A DNA stretch of 38,671 bases from assembly GCA_910588005.1 (NCBI GenBank), contig CAJUQM010000027.1:1-38671 (forward strand), given 5' to 3'. This DNA is from an uncultured Oscillibacter sp. GTDB lineage: Bacteria; Bacillota; Clostridia; Oscillospirales; Oscillospiraceae. Shown here in pieces: positions 1-7,081 of this stretch. The stretch's first letter is position 1; every line of letters begins with the position of its first letter. The position numbers were made by a program, and so were the translations under genes. The notes under the pieces are model-generated. The model did not search any database. It was not told the DNA's origin and was given only the letters and a program-made list of their open reading frames with translations.

Positions 1-293
1 AGAAGGAGCTGGATGTCAACGGCGTGGGCTACCGTGTGGCTAAGGAGGGCAAAAACCTGGTTATGAACCTGGGCTTTTCCCATCAGGTGATCGTTTCTGA
101 GGTGGAGGGCATTACCATCGAGGTTCCCTCTCCCAATAAGATCATTATTCATGGATGCGACAAGCAGGCTGTCGGCCAGTTCGCTGCCGAGGTCCGTGAG
201 AAGCGTCCCCCCGAACCCTATAAGGGCAAGGGCATTAAGTATACCGACGAGACCATCCGCCGCAAGGTCGGCAAGACCGGCGCTAAGAAGTAA
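1..293 (+). CDS. rplF: 50S ribosomal protein L6 (C-terminal part)
   Basis: The reading frame is open from the window edge (first full codon at base 3) to a TAA at 291-293, so only about the last 96 residues are present and the true start lies upstream. The segment VNGVGYRV ... LGFSHQV and the ending with YKGKGIKY are typical of the second L6 domain, which binds 23S rRNA near the sarcin-ricin loop and the factor-binding site. The gene sits directly before rplR (14-base gap, with a GGAGGTG ribosome site), the standard spc-operon order. The GTG at base 24 is an internal valine codon, not a start. Confidence 0.97.
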   Translation, partial: KELDVNGVGYRVAKEGKNLVMNLGFSHQVIVSEVEGITIEVPSPNKIIIHGCDKQAVGQFAAEVREKRPPEPYKGKGIKYTDETIRRKVGKTGAKK

Positions 294-307
294 GGAGGTG
301 TGCCGAT

Positions 308-667
308 ATGATTAAAAGACCAAATACCAATGCGCAGCGTTTAAAGCGCCACAAGAGAGTGCGCGCCAAGATCTCCGGCACCCCTGAGATGCCGCGTTTG
401 AATGTGTTCCGCAGCGAGGCCAATATTTACGCCCAGATCATCGACGACGTGACGGGCGTGACCCTGGTCTCTGCTTCTTCCCTGGATAAGGCCGTTGAGG
501 GGTACGGCGGCAACGTGGCCGCCGCTGCCGCGGTGGGCAAGCTGATTGCCGAGCGTGCCAAGGCCAAGGGCATTGAGACCGTGGTTTTTGACCGCGGCGG
601 ATACCTGTATCACGGCCGTGTGCAGGCCCTGGCCGACGGCGCCCGTGAGGGCGGCCTGAAATTCTAA
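308..667 (+). CDS. rplR: 50S ribosomal protein L18
   Basis: A 119-residue protein, the usual L18 length. It has a basic N-terminus (MIKRPNTNAQRLKRHKRVRAKI), the PRLNVFRSEANIYAQIIDD segment and the C-terminal FDRGGYLYHGRVQALADGAREGGL, all characteristic of L18, which binds 5S rRNA and anchors it in the central protuberance. The start ATG at 308 follows AAGGAGGTG by about 7 bases. It lies between rplF and rpsE with short gaps, so it is co-transcribed in the spc operon. No anomalies were seen. Confidence 0.98.
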   Translation: MIKRPNTNAQRLKRHKRVRAKISGTPEMPRLNVFRSEANIYAQIIDDVTGVTLVSASSLDKAVEGYGGNVAAAAAVGKLIAERAKAKGIETVVFDRGGYLYHGRVQALADGAREGGLKF

Positions 668-685
668 GGGAGGAGGAACGATAAT

Positions 686-1186
686 ATGGCTAGATTTGAA
701 AGAGAGCAGAGCGAATATATCGAGAAGGTCGTATATCTGAACCGTGTTTCCAAGACGGTGAAGGGCGGTCGTGTCATGAAGTTCTCCGCTCTGGTCGTCG
801 TTGGCGACGGCAAGGGCAAGGTGGGCTACGGTCTGGGTAAGGCCGCTGAGGTTCCCGAGGCCATCCGGAAGGGCATTGAAGCCGCCAAGAAGAATATGAT
901 CACCGTGACGCTGTCCGGAACCACTATTCCCCATGAGACCATTGGAGAGGCCGGTGCGGGCCGTGTGCTGATGAAGCCCGCCGCCCCCGGTACCGGCGTG
1001 ATCGCCGGCGGCGCCGTCCGTGCGGTGGTCGAGGCCGCGGGCATTAAGGATATCCGTACCAAGTGCCTCCGGTCCAACAACCCCAACAACGTTGTCGCCG
1101 CCGCCTTCCAGGGCCTGAAAGAGATGCGTGGCCCCGAGGAGGTTGCCCGTATCCGCGGCAAGAGCGTCGAAGAGATCGTGGGTTAA
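686..1186 (+). CDS. rpsE: 30S ribosomal protein S5
   Basis: A 166-residue protein with the N-terminal double-stranded-RNA-binding-like domain (VVYLNRVSKTVKGGRVMKFSALVVVGDGKGKVGYGLGKA, about residues 15-52) and the C-terminal domain containing PAAPGTGVIAGGAVRAVVE and GIKDIRTK. S5 sits at the mRNA entry tunnel and helps translational accuracy; the VKGGR loop is where spectinomycin-resistance changes occur in other bacteria, and it looks wild type here. The ATG at 686 is preceded by GGGAGGAGG. Part of the spc operon. Confidence 0.98.
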   Translation: MARFEREQSEYIEKVVYLNRVSKTVKGGRVMKFSALVVVGDGKGKVGYGLGKAAEVPEAIRKGIEAAKKNMITVTLSGTTIPHETIGEAGAGRVLMKPAAPGTGVIAGGAVRAVVEAAGIKDIRTKCLRSNNPNNVVAAAFQGLKEMRGPEEVARIRGKSVEEIVG

Positions 1187-1199
1187 GGAGGCGCGAAAC

Positions 1200-1382
1200 A
1201 TGGCAAACTTAAATATTAAGCTCGTTAAGAGCCTGAATGGCCGCCTGGAAAAGCAGGTCGCCACCGCCCATTCCCTGGGGCTGCGTAAGATTGGTGATGT
1301 CACCGTGCAGCCCGACAACGACCAGACCCGCGGCAAGATTGCCAAGATCGGCTATATGCTGCAGGTCACTGAAGTGAACTAA
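1200..1382 (+). CDS. rpmD: 50S ribosomal protein L30
   Basis: A 60-residue protein starting MANLNIKLVKSLNGR, normal for bacterial L30, with the conserved GLRKIGD motif near residue 28. The frame is open further upstream to 1128, but that stretch lies inside rpsE. The ATG at 1200, 7 bases after AAGGAGG (1186-1192) and 13 bases after the rpsE stop, gives the correct length. It is a peripheral large-subunit protein, encoded between rpsE and rplO as in most Firmicutes. Confidence 0.97.
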   Translation: MANLNIKLVKSLNGRLEKQVATAHSLGLRKIGDVTVQPDNDQTRGKIAKIGYMLQVTEVN

Positions 1383-1394
1383 GGAGGCACCATT

Positions 1395-1835
1395 ATGAAA
1401 TTGAGCGAACTGTCTCCCGCCGAGGGTTCCGTCCGCCAGGCTTACCGGAAGGGCCGGGGTTCCGGCTCCGGCAACGGCAAGACCGGCGGCCGCGGACACA
1501 AGGGCCAGAAGGCCCGCTCCGGCGGTAAGATCCGCGTTGGTTTCGAAGGCGGCCAGATGCCCCTTGCCCGCCGGGTCCCCAAGCGCGGTTTCAACAACAT
1601 CTTCGCCAAGCCCCTGGAGGTTGTGAACCTCAGCGCCCTGAACGCCTTTGACGACGGTGAGACCGTGACCGCCGAGGCGCTGCTGAACAAGGGCATTCTC
1701 TCCAAATGCGAGTACGGTTATAAGGTGCTGGGCAACGGCAAGGTCTCCAAGAAGGTCACTGTTCAGGCCTCCGCTTTCTCCGCTTCTGCCAAGGAGGCTA
1801 TCGAGGCGGCTGGCGGGAAGGCCGAGGTGATCTAA
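1395..1835 (+). CDS. rplO: 50S ribosomal protein L15
   Basis: A 146-residue protein with the glycine- and lysine-rich N-terminal extension GRGSGSGNGKTGGRGHKGQKARSG (about residues 20-44) that threads into 23S rRNA, followed by the globular domain with FEGGQMPLARRVPKRGFNN. L15 is a central assembly protein of the large subunit. The start follows AAGGAGG at 1381-1387. The TAA stop (1833-1835) directly abuts the secY GTG start, so the two are translationally coupled. Confidence 0.98.
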   Translation: MKLSELSPAEGSVRQAYRKGRGSGSGNGKTGGRGHKGQKARSGGKIRVGFEGGQMPLARRVPKRGFNNIFAKPLEVVNLSALNAFDDGETVTAEALLNKGILSKCEYGYKVLGNGKVSKKVTVQASAFSASAKEAIEAAGGKAEVI

Positions 1836-3212
1836 GTGATTCAAACGATTCGTAAGGCGTGGGGCGTCCCTGAGCTGCGGAAGAAGCTGATTTTCACGGT
1901 CCTCATTCTGCTGATCTTCCGGATCGGCAACGCCATTACGGTTCCCTACGTCAACGTTGATCTGCTGCAGGATCAGCTCAAGAGCATGGGCACCACCATT
2001 CTGGGTCTGTACAACGTGATGAGCGGCGGCGCCTTTGCCACCGCCACGGTGTTCGCCTTGGGCGTGCAGCCCTATATCAACAGCTCTATCATCATCCAGC
2101 TGCTGACCGTGGCCATCCCGGCTTTGGAGCGGCTGGCCCGGGACGGCGGCGAGGAGGGACGGAAGAAGATCCAGTCCATCACCCGCTATACCACGGTGGC
2201 CATCGCCATTCTGCAGGCCTTTGGCTACTATATGATGATGCGGAACTATAACCTGCTGGCCACTGGCGCCGAGGGTGTTTGGCCCGCTCTGGTCATCATG
2301 GTCTCTATGATTGCCGGATCCTCCTTTGTCATGTGGATGGGCGAGCAAGTCACAGAGTTTGGTGTGGGCAACGGTGTGTCCATCATTCTGTTTGCGGGCA
2401 TTATCTCCCGCGTGCCCAACATGATCTCCGGCATGATCAGCGGTGTGCGGACCCAGGCCGGAATCAACAGCGGCAGCATTACACTGGATAGCCTGACCAA
2501 CGCCGGATATACCTCCGCCCAGGCTCAGGCGCATCTGGACGGCGCCATCCCCGTGTGGGGTGTGGTCCTTCTGCTGGTGGGCATCCTGGCTCTGATTGTG
2601 TTCATCGTGTTTATCAACGACGCCGAGCGCCGCATTCCCGTGCAGTACGCCAAGCGTCAGGTAGGCCGGAAGATGTACGGCGGCCAGAGCAGCAACCTGC
2701 CCATGAAGGTGGGCATGGCCGGCGTTCTGCCCGTTATCTTCGCCCAGAGCATCGCCTCTTTGCCCATCACCGTTTGGAGCTTTATCGGCATCCCCCAGGA
2801 GGGCACGGTGTCCCGGTCGATCTACAACGCCATTGACGCCCGGTCCTTCGTGTATATCGTGGTGTATTTCATCATGATCATCGGCTTTAGCTATTTCTAT
2901 TCCAGCATTCAGTTCAACCCCGTTGAGATCGCCAACAACCTGAAAAAGCAGGGGGGCTTTATCCCGGGCTTCCGTCCCGGCAAGCCCACGGTGGACTTTA
3001 TCAAGCGGGTCCTGAATAAGATTACCCTCTTCGGCGCCATCTATCTGGCGATTGTGGCCATCTGCCCCATTCTGGTGAGCAAGGTCATTGGCAACAGTTC
3101 CGTGGCCATCGGCGGCACTTCCGTCATCATTGTGGTGGGCGTTGCGCTGGAGACGGTGAAGGCTTTGGAGTCCCAGATGCTGATGCGTCAGTACAAGGGC
3201 TTCCTAGAGTAA
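1836..3212 (+). CDS. secY: Preprotein translocase channel subunit SecY
   Basis: A 458-residue polytopic membrane protein, about ten hydrophobic segments, forming the pore of the SecYEG channel. Family signatures: the N-terminal MIQTIRKAWGVPELRKKLIFTVLIL segment, YNVMSGGAF plug-region residues, ALGVQPYINSSIIIQLL, and GFIPGFRPGKPT in the cytosolic loop that contacts SecA and the ribosome. It starts with GTG directly after the rplO stop; a GAGGTGA at about 1824-1830 inside rplO serves as ribosome site. Its partners SecG and SecA are also encoded in this window (10052 and 15838); SecE is not. Confidence 0.98.
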   Translation: MIQTIRKAWGVPELRKKLIFTVLILLIFRIGNAITVPYVNVDLLQDQLKSMGTTILGLYNVMSGGAFATATVFALGVQPYINSSIIIQLLTVAIPALERLARDGGEEGRKKIQSITRYTTVAIAILQAFGYYMMMRNYNLLATGAEGVWPALVIMVSMIAGSSFVMWMGEQVTEFGVGNGVSIILFAGIISRVPNMISGMISGVRTQAGINSGSITLDSLTNAGYTSAQAQAHLDGAIPVWGVVLLLVGILALIVFIVFINDAERRIPVQYAKRQVGRKMYGGQSSNLPMKVGMAGVLPVIFAQSIASLPITVWSFIGIPQEGTVSRSIYNAIDARSFVYIVVYFIMIIGFSYFYSSIQFNPVEIANNLKKQGGFIPGFRPGKPTVDFIKRVLNKITLFGAIYLAIVAICPILVSKVIGNSSVAIGGTSVIIVVGVALETVKALESQMLMRQYKGFLE

Positions 3213-3228
3213 AAGAGAGGCGTTTCAA

Positions 3229-3861
3229 ATGAAATTGATTCTGCTGGGCGCCCCCGGCGCCGGGAAAGGAACCCAAGCCGAGAGGCTTTGCAAGACCCTG
3301 GAGATCCCCACGATTTCTACCGGCAACATTCTCCGTGCCGCTATTAAAAACGGCACTCCCACGGGATTGAAGGCGAAAGCCTTTATGGACGCGGGACAGC
3401 TGGTTCCGGATGAGGTCATCATCGGCATCATCACGGAGCGGCTGGCGGAGGAGGACTGCAAAAACGGCTATATCCTGGACGGGGTGCCCCGCACCATTGC
3501 CCAGGCCGAGGCTATGGAGCAGGCCGGGATTGTATTTGACGCTGTTGTCTCCATTGAAATCGCCGATGAGGAGATTATGGAGCGTATGAGCGGACGCCGC
3601 GTCTGCGAGTCCTGCGGGGCCAGCTACCACCTGGTGGCTGTGCCCCCCAAACAGGAGGGCGTGTGCGACAGCTGCGGCGGCAAGCTGGTCCAGCGAAAAG
3701 ATGATGCCCCCGAGACGGTGAAGAACCGGCTTGAGGTCTATCATAAGGAGACCGAGCCTCTGAAAGCGTTTTATGAAAAGCGCGGTCTCCTAAAGCCTGT
3801 GGAGAATCAGGAGAGTGTCGAGGACACCACACAGGCCATCCTCCGCGCGCTGGGGAGATAA
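3229..3861 (+). CDS. adk: Adenylate kinase (zinc-type long form)
   Basis: A 210-residue adenylate kinase (ATP + AMP to 2 ADP). It has the P-loop GAPGAGKGT (residues 7-15), the AMP-site STGN and DG.PRT motifs, and a long LID domain with a four-cysteine zinc site (CESC ... CDSC, about residues 127-130 and 147-150), as in Gram-positive enzymes. An oddity is GVPRT where most enzymes have GFPRT. The start ATG at 3229 follows AGAGAGG. It sits between secY and map, 17 bases after secY, as is usual in Firmicutes. Confidence 0.98.
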   Translation: MKLILLGAPGAGKGTQAERLCKTLEIPTISTGNILRAAIKNGTPTGLKAKAFMDAGQLVPDEVIIGIITERLAEEDCKNGYILDGVPRTIAQAEAMEQAGIVFDAVVSIEIADEEIMERMSGRRVCESCGASYHLVAVPPKQEGVCDSCGGKLVQRKDDAPETVKNRLEVYHKETEPLKAFYEKRGLLKPVENQESVEDTTQAILRALGR

Positions 3862-3865
3862 TCGC

Positions 3866-4618
3866 ATGATTACCTTAAAGTCCCAGCACGAGATTGAACT
3901 GATGCGCCGGGCCGGAAAAATTACCGCGGCTGCCCGTGCCTTGGCAGGGGAAATGGTAAGGCCCGGCGTAACAACCCATGAGATCGACAGCGCGGTGGAG
4001 CAGTTTATCCGCAAACAGGGCGCGGTTCCCTCTTTCCTCCACTATAACGGCTATCCGGCCAGCGCCTGCGTCAGCGTCAATGATGAAGTGATCCACGGCA
4101 TTCCCGGGAAGCGGGTGCTGGTGGAGGGCGACATTGTCAGTATTGATGTGGGTGCGTACATTGGAGGGTTCCACGGGGACTGCGCGGCGACCTTTGCCTG
4201 CGGAAAGATCTCTCAGGAGGCCCAAAACCTGATCGATGTGACCAGGCAGAGCTTTTTCGAGGGGATTCAGTATGCGAAGGAGGGCCACCGTCTCCAGGAC
4301 ATCTCCGCGGCGATCCAGGAATATGTGGAGAGCCATGGATGCAGTGTCGTCCGGGAGTATGTGGGCCACGGCGTGGGCGCCAAAATGCACGAGCCGCCGG
4401 AAATTCCCAATTATGGCCATGCGGGCCGGGGACCTCGGCTGCTGCGGGGCATGACCCTTGCAATCGAACCCATGGTGAACGCCGGTACCGCCGCGATTCA
4501 GGTCCTGCCGGACGGCTGGACCGTTAAGACGGTGGACGGAAAATGGGCGGCTCACTATGAGAATACGGTCCTGATTACCGATGGGGAGCCTGAGATTTTA
4601 ACGGCTCCCGCTATCTGA
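3866..4618 (+). CDS. map: Type I methionine aminopeptidase
   Basis: A 250-residue peptidase that removes the initiator methionine from new proteins. The two-metal site is complete: D94 and D105 (SIDVG ... FHGDC), H168 (GHGVG), E201 (AIEPM) and E232 (ENTVLIT), plus the conserved H78. The frame extends upstream to 3815 inside adk. The ATG at 3866 is chosen because it lies 4 bases after the adk stop, gives the standard type I length and the usual MITLKSQHEIE start; GGGGAG at 3852-3857 is a plausible ribosome site. No N-terminal zinc-finger extension is present. Confidence 0.96.
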   Translation: MITLKSQHEIELMRRAGKITAAARALAGEMVRPGVTTHEIDSAVEQFIRKQGAVPSFLHYNGYPASACVSVNDEVIHGIPGKRVLVEGDIVSIDVGAYIGGFHGDCAATFACGKISQEAQNLIDVTRQSFFEGIQYAKEGHRLQDISAAIQEYVESHGCSVVREYVGHGVGAKMHEPPEIPNYGHAGRGPRLLRGMTLAIEPMVNAGTAAIQVLPDGWTVKTVDGKWAAHYENTVLITDGEPEILTAPAI

Positions 4619-4634
4619 GGGTAAAAAGAAGCGT

Positions 4635-4919
4635 ATGGAAATTGCAAAATCAAACATTGTTCGGTCCGACGCCGGCAGGGACAAGGGAAAACTCTTTGTT
4701 GTGCTTGCGGTAGAGGGGGAATACCTTCTGCTGGCGGACGGAAAGTCCAGGAAGGTGGAATCGCCCAAGCGCAAAAAGCGCAGACATGTGCTCTTTGTGG
4801 CCGACGACGGAACCCGCCTTGCTGAAAAAATCAAGGGCCAAGAGAAGATCACCAACAGTGAACTTCGCAGAACCCTCGCGGGATACTGCGGGGAGCTTCA
4901 TCCGGACCAGGAGGGATAA
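4635..4919 (+). CDS. KOW-domain RNA-binding protein (L14e/L6e/L27e-like)
   Basis: A 94-residue basic protein. The core IVRSDAGRDKGKLFVVLAVEGEYLLLADGKSRKVESPKRKKRRHV fits a KOW-type SH3-like barrel as in eukaryotic and archaeal L14e/L27e. A small protein of this type is commonly found between map and infA in Firmicutes, and its company implies a ribosome-associated RNA-binding role, but the exact function is unknown. Its end (TAA 4917-4919) lies three bases before the TTG start of infA, and its last codons carry the infA ribosome site AGGAGGG (4909-4915), so the two genes are coupled. Confidence 0.82.
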   Translation: MEIAKSNIVRSDAGRDKGKLFVVLAVEGEYLLLADGKSRKVESPKRKKRRHVLFVADDGTRLAEKIKGQEKITNSELRRTLAGYCGELHPDQEG

Positions 4920-4922
4920 CGT

Positions 4923-5144
4923 TTGGCAAAATCCGACATGATCGAAGTGGAAGGTGTTGTGAAAGAGGCTCTGCCCAACACAACATTCCAGGTTGACATT
5001 GGAAATGGACACATGATTCTGGCGCATATTTCCGGAAAACTCAGAATGAATTTCATCAGGATTCTGCCCGGCGACAAGGTTACGGTGGAGATGTCTCCCT
5101 ACGACCTGACCCGCGGCCGGATCACCTGGCGCAGCAAGGGATGA
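4923..5144 (+). CDS. infA: Translation initiation factor IF-1
   Basis: A 73-residue S1/OB-fold protein that blocks the ribosomal A site during initiation. The motifs IEVEGVV.E.LPN, GH.ILAHISGK.RMN(F/Y)IRILPGDKVTVE and SPYDLTRGRITWR are nearly canonical. The start is TTG at 4923, supported by AGGAGGG ending 7 bases upstream; the ATG at residue 6 would remove conserved residues. It ends in TGA (5142-5144) overlapping an ATG (5141-5143) that opens the degenerate second copy. The rare start codon may lower expression or tie it to the preceding KOW gene. Confidence 0.97.
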   Translation: MAKSDMIEVEGVVKEALPNTTFQVDIGNGHMILAHISGKLRMNFIRILPGDKVTVEMSPYDLTRGRITWRSKG

Positions 5145-5396
5145 ATCTGGCAAAGTCCGACATGGCCGAGGCGGAAGGCGCCGTGAGAGGATTTTTCCCA
5201 ACACAGGCCTCCAATTCGGCCTTGGGAATAGACCAGATCATGCCTACACATTTCCGGGAAACTCAGAATGAATTTCATCAGGATTCTGCCCGGCGACAAG
5301 GTTGCGGTGGAGATGTCTCCCTGCGACCCGACCCGCGGCCGGATCACCCGGCACGGCATGAGAGCGCCGGGCGAACAGATTGACACAAACCGCTGA
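5141..5396 (+). pseudogene. Degenerate tandem copy of infA
   Basis: Bases 5147-5360 align end to end with infA (4923 onwards). The 3' part is almost identical: 5262-5348 differs from 5040-5126 at only 3 of 87 positions. The 5' part is more diverged, and between them the copy has a net loss of 2 bases (123 bases from start to the internal ATG in infA, 121 here), so the frame is broken. The frame from ATG 5141 reads infA-like residues (LAKSDMAEAEGAV) and then out-of-frame sequence. The infA frame resumes at ATG 5268 (MNFIRILPGDKVAVEMSP) and ends at TGA 5394-5396. A functional IF-1 is unlikely from this copy. Confidence 0.88.
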
Positions 5397-5413
5397 AAGG
5401 AAGGTTTCAAACT

Positions 5414-5527
5414 ATGAAAGTAAGACCGTCCGTGAAGCCCATGTGCGAAAAATGCAAGGTCATTCGCCGCAAAGGCCGTGTTATGGTCATTTGCGAGAAC
5501 CCCAAGCATAAGCAGAGACAGGGCTAA
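5414..5527 (+). CDS. rpmJ: 50S ribosomal protein L36
   Basis: A 37-residue protein, MKVRPSVKPMCEKCK..., with the zinc ligands C11, C14, C27 and H32 of the Cys-containing (C+) L36 type. It binds 23S rRNA in the large subunit. The ATG at 5414 is preceded by AAAGGAAGG (5396-5404). It follows the infA copy and precedes rpsM, the usual infA-rpmJ-rpsM order, with the duplication inserted between infA and rpmJ. Confidence 0.97.
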   Translation: MKVRPSVKPMCEKCKVIRRKGRVMVICENPKHKQRQG

Positions 5528-5553
5528 CATTTAATTGGAGGTGCTTTAAGAGT

Positions 5554-5919
5554 ATGGCACGTATTGCCGGTATTGACCTGCCGAAGGATAAGCGTATCGA
5601 AATCGGCCTCACCTATATCTACGGCATTGGCAGAAAGAGCGCCAAGGATATCCTGGCGCAGGCGGGCGTCAACCCCGACACCCGCGTGAAGGACCTGACC
5701 GACGCCGACGAGCAAAAGCTCCGTGACGCTATCGACGCCTATACCGTCGAAGGCGACCTGCGCCGCCAGACCGCGCTGGACATCAAGCGCCTGAGTGAGA
5801 TCGGCTGCTACCGCGGTGTCCGGCACCGTAAGGGTCTGCCCGTCCGCGGACAGCGCAGCAAGACCAACGCCCGTACCCGCAAGGGTCCTAAGAAGACCAT
5901 TGCCAACAAGAAGAAGTAA
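5554..5919 (+). CDS. rpsM: 30S ribosomal protein S13
   Basis: A 121-residue protein with the canonical start MARIAGIDLPKDKR, the helix-hairpin-helix-like segment TYIYGIGRKSAKDIL and the basic C-terminal tail RHRKGLPVRGQRSKTNARTRKGP, which reaches the P-site tRNA. S13 forms the subunit bridges B1a/B1b in the 30S head. GGAGGTG at 5537-5543 provides the ribosome site. First of the four genes rpsM-rpsK-rpsD-rpoA. Confidence 0.98.
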   Translation: MARIAGIDLPKDKRIEIGLTYIYGIGRKSAKDILAQAGVNPDTRVKDLTDADEQKLRDAIDAYTVEGDLRRQTALDIKRLSEIGCYRGVRHRKGLPVRGQRSKTNARTRKGPKKTIANKKK

Positions 5920-5934
5920 GGAGGGAGAACTGAA

Positions 5935-6339
5935 ATGGCAACTGCGAAATCTGGCGGTAAGAAAGTTATTCGCCGCCGCCGTGAGAGAAAGAATATTGAG
6001 CGGGGTCAGGTCCATATCCGTTCTTCTTTCAACAACACCATGGTAACTGTTACCGACACCCAGGGCAACGCCATCTCCTGGGCTTCCTCCGGCGGCCTGG
6101 GCTTCCGGGGAAGCAAGAAGTCCACGCCCTTTGCGGCCCAGACTGCGGCTGAGACCGCTGCCCGCGCCGCCATGGAGCACGGATTGAAGACCGTTGAGGT
6201 TTTTGTCAAGGGTCCCGGCCAGGGCCGTGAGGCTGCCATTCGCGCCCTGCAGGCGGTGGGTCTGGAAGTGACGATGATCAAAGATGTCACGCCCATCCCC
6301 CACAATGGCTGCCGTCCCCCGAAGCGCCGCCGCGTCTAA
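5935..6339 (+). CDS. rpsK: 30S ribosomal protein S11
   Basis: A 134-residue protein with the S11 core VHIRSSFNNTMVTVTD, GNAISWASSGGLGFRGSKKSTPFAAQ and the C-terminal DVTPIPHNGCRPPKRRRV. It binds 16S rRNA in the platform near the Shine-Dalgarno/anti-Shine-Dalgarno helix. The start follows AAGGAGGG and lies 15 bases after rpsM. Length and motifs are normal. Confidence 0.98.
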   Translation: MATAKSGGKKVIRRRRERKNIERGQVHIRSSFNNTMVTVTDTQGNAISWASSGGLGFRGSKKSTPFAAQTAAETAARAAMEHGLKTVEVFVKGPGQGREAAIRALQAVGLEVTMIKDVTPIPHNGCRPPKRRRV

Positions 6340-6367
6340 CTGATCTGAATAGGAGGTAACAAGCAAT

Positions 6368-6994
6368 ATGGCAAGATATACCGGCGCAGTCTGCCGCCTT
6401 TGCCGCAGAGAGGGCCAGAAGCTCTTTTTGAAGGGCGACCGCTGCTACACGGACAAGTGCTCCATCGAGCGTCGTGGCTACGCTCCCGGAATGCATGGCA
6501 ACGCGAGAAACAAAAAGCTCTCTGAATATGGCATGCAGATGCGCGAAAAGCAGAAGGCCAAGCGCTATTACGGCGTGCTGGAGAAGCAGTTCCACGAGTA
6601 TTTCCTTATGGCCAACAAAAAGTCCGGCATGACTGGTGAGAACCTGCTGTCCATTCTGGAGACCCGCCTGGACAACGTGGTATACCGTCTGGGCTTTGCC
6701 ATGAGCCGCGCCGAAGCCCGTCAGCTGGTGCTCCACGGCCATTTCACCGTGAACGGCAGGAAGGTCAACATTCCCTCCTACCTGGTGAAGAGCGGCGACG
6801 TGGTGGCCCTGAAAGAAGGCTCCCGCAGCCTTGATAAGTTTAAGGGTTCCCTGGAGGCCAACTCCTCCCGTGTGGTGCCCAAGTGGCTGGAAATGGATAG
6901 AGATAACGTGGCCAAGGTCATTGCAGAACCTGCCCGTGAGGATATTGATCTTCCCATTGAGGAACACCTCATCGTCGAGCTTTACTCCAAGTAA
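6368..6994 (+). CDS. rpsD: 30S ribosomal protein S4 (zinc-binding form)
   Basis: A 208-residue primary 16S rRNA-binding protein. The N-terminus carries C9, C12, C26 and C31, the zinc-binding C+ form; many Bacilli have only a C- form. The S4 RNA-binding domain (LDNVVYRLGFAMSRAEARQLVLHGHFTVNGRKVNIPSYLVKSGD) is at about residues 98-142. AGGAGGT precedes the ATG. In many bacteria S4 represses its own operon by binding mRNA; no such leader could be recognised in the 28 bases before it. Confidence 0.98.
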   Translation: MARYTGAVCRLCRREGQKLFLKGDRCYTDKCSIERRGYAPGMHGNARNKKLSEYGMQMREKQKAKRYYGVLEKQFHEYFLMANKKSGMTGENLLSILETRLDNVVYRLGFAMSRAEARQLVLHGHFTVNGRKVNIPSYLVKSGDVVALKEGSRSLDKFKGSLEANSSRVVPKWLEMDRDNVAKVIAEPAREDIDLPIEEHLIVELYSK

Positions 6995-7081
6995 TCGGAG
7001 GGCGCCCTCGAGGATGACACGTAATGTCCGCGGTACGCAGCGATGCGCCGCCGCAATGAGAAGATGAAGGAGGGTAACTGC

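Noticed and set aside
6998..7009. 12-base palindrome between rpsD and rpoA as a terminator or operator
   Set aside because: It has no loop or T tract, and rpoA has a strong ribosome site in the same mRNA; it is probably a chance GC palindrome.
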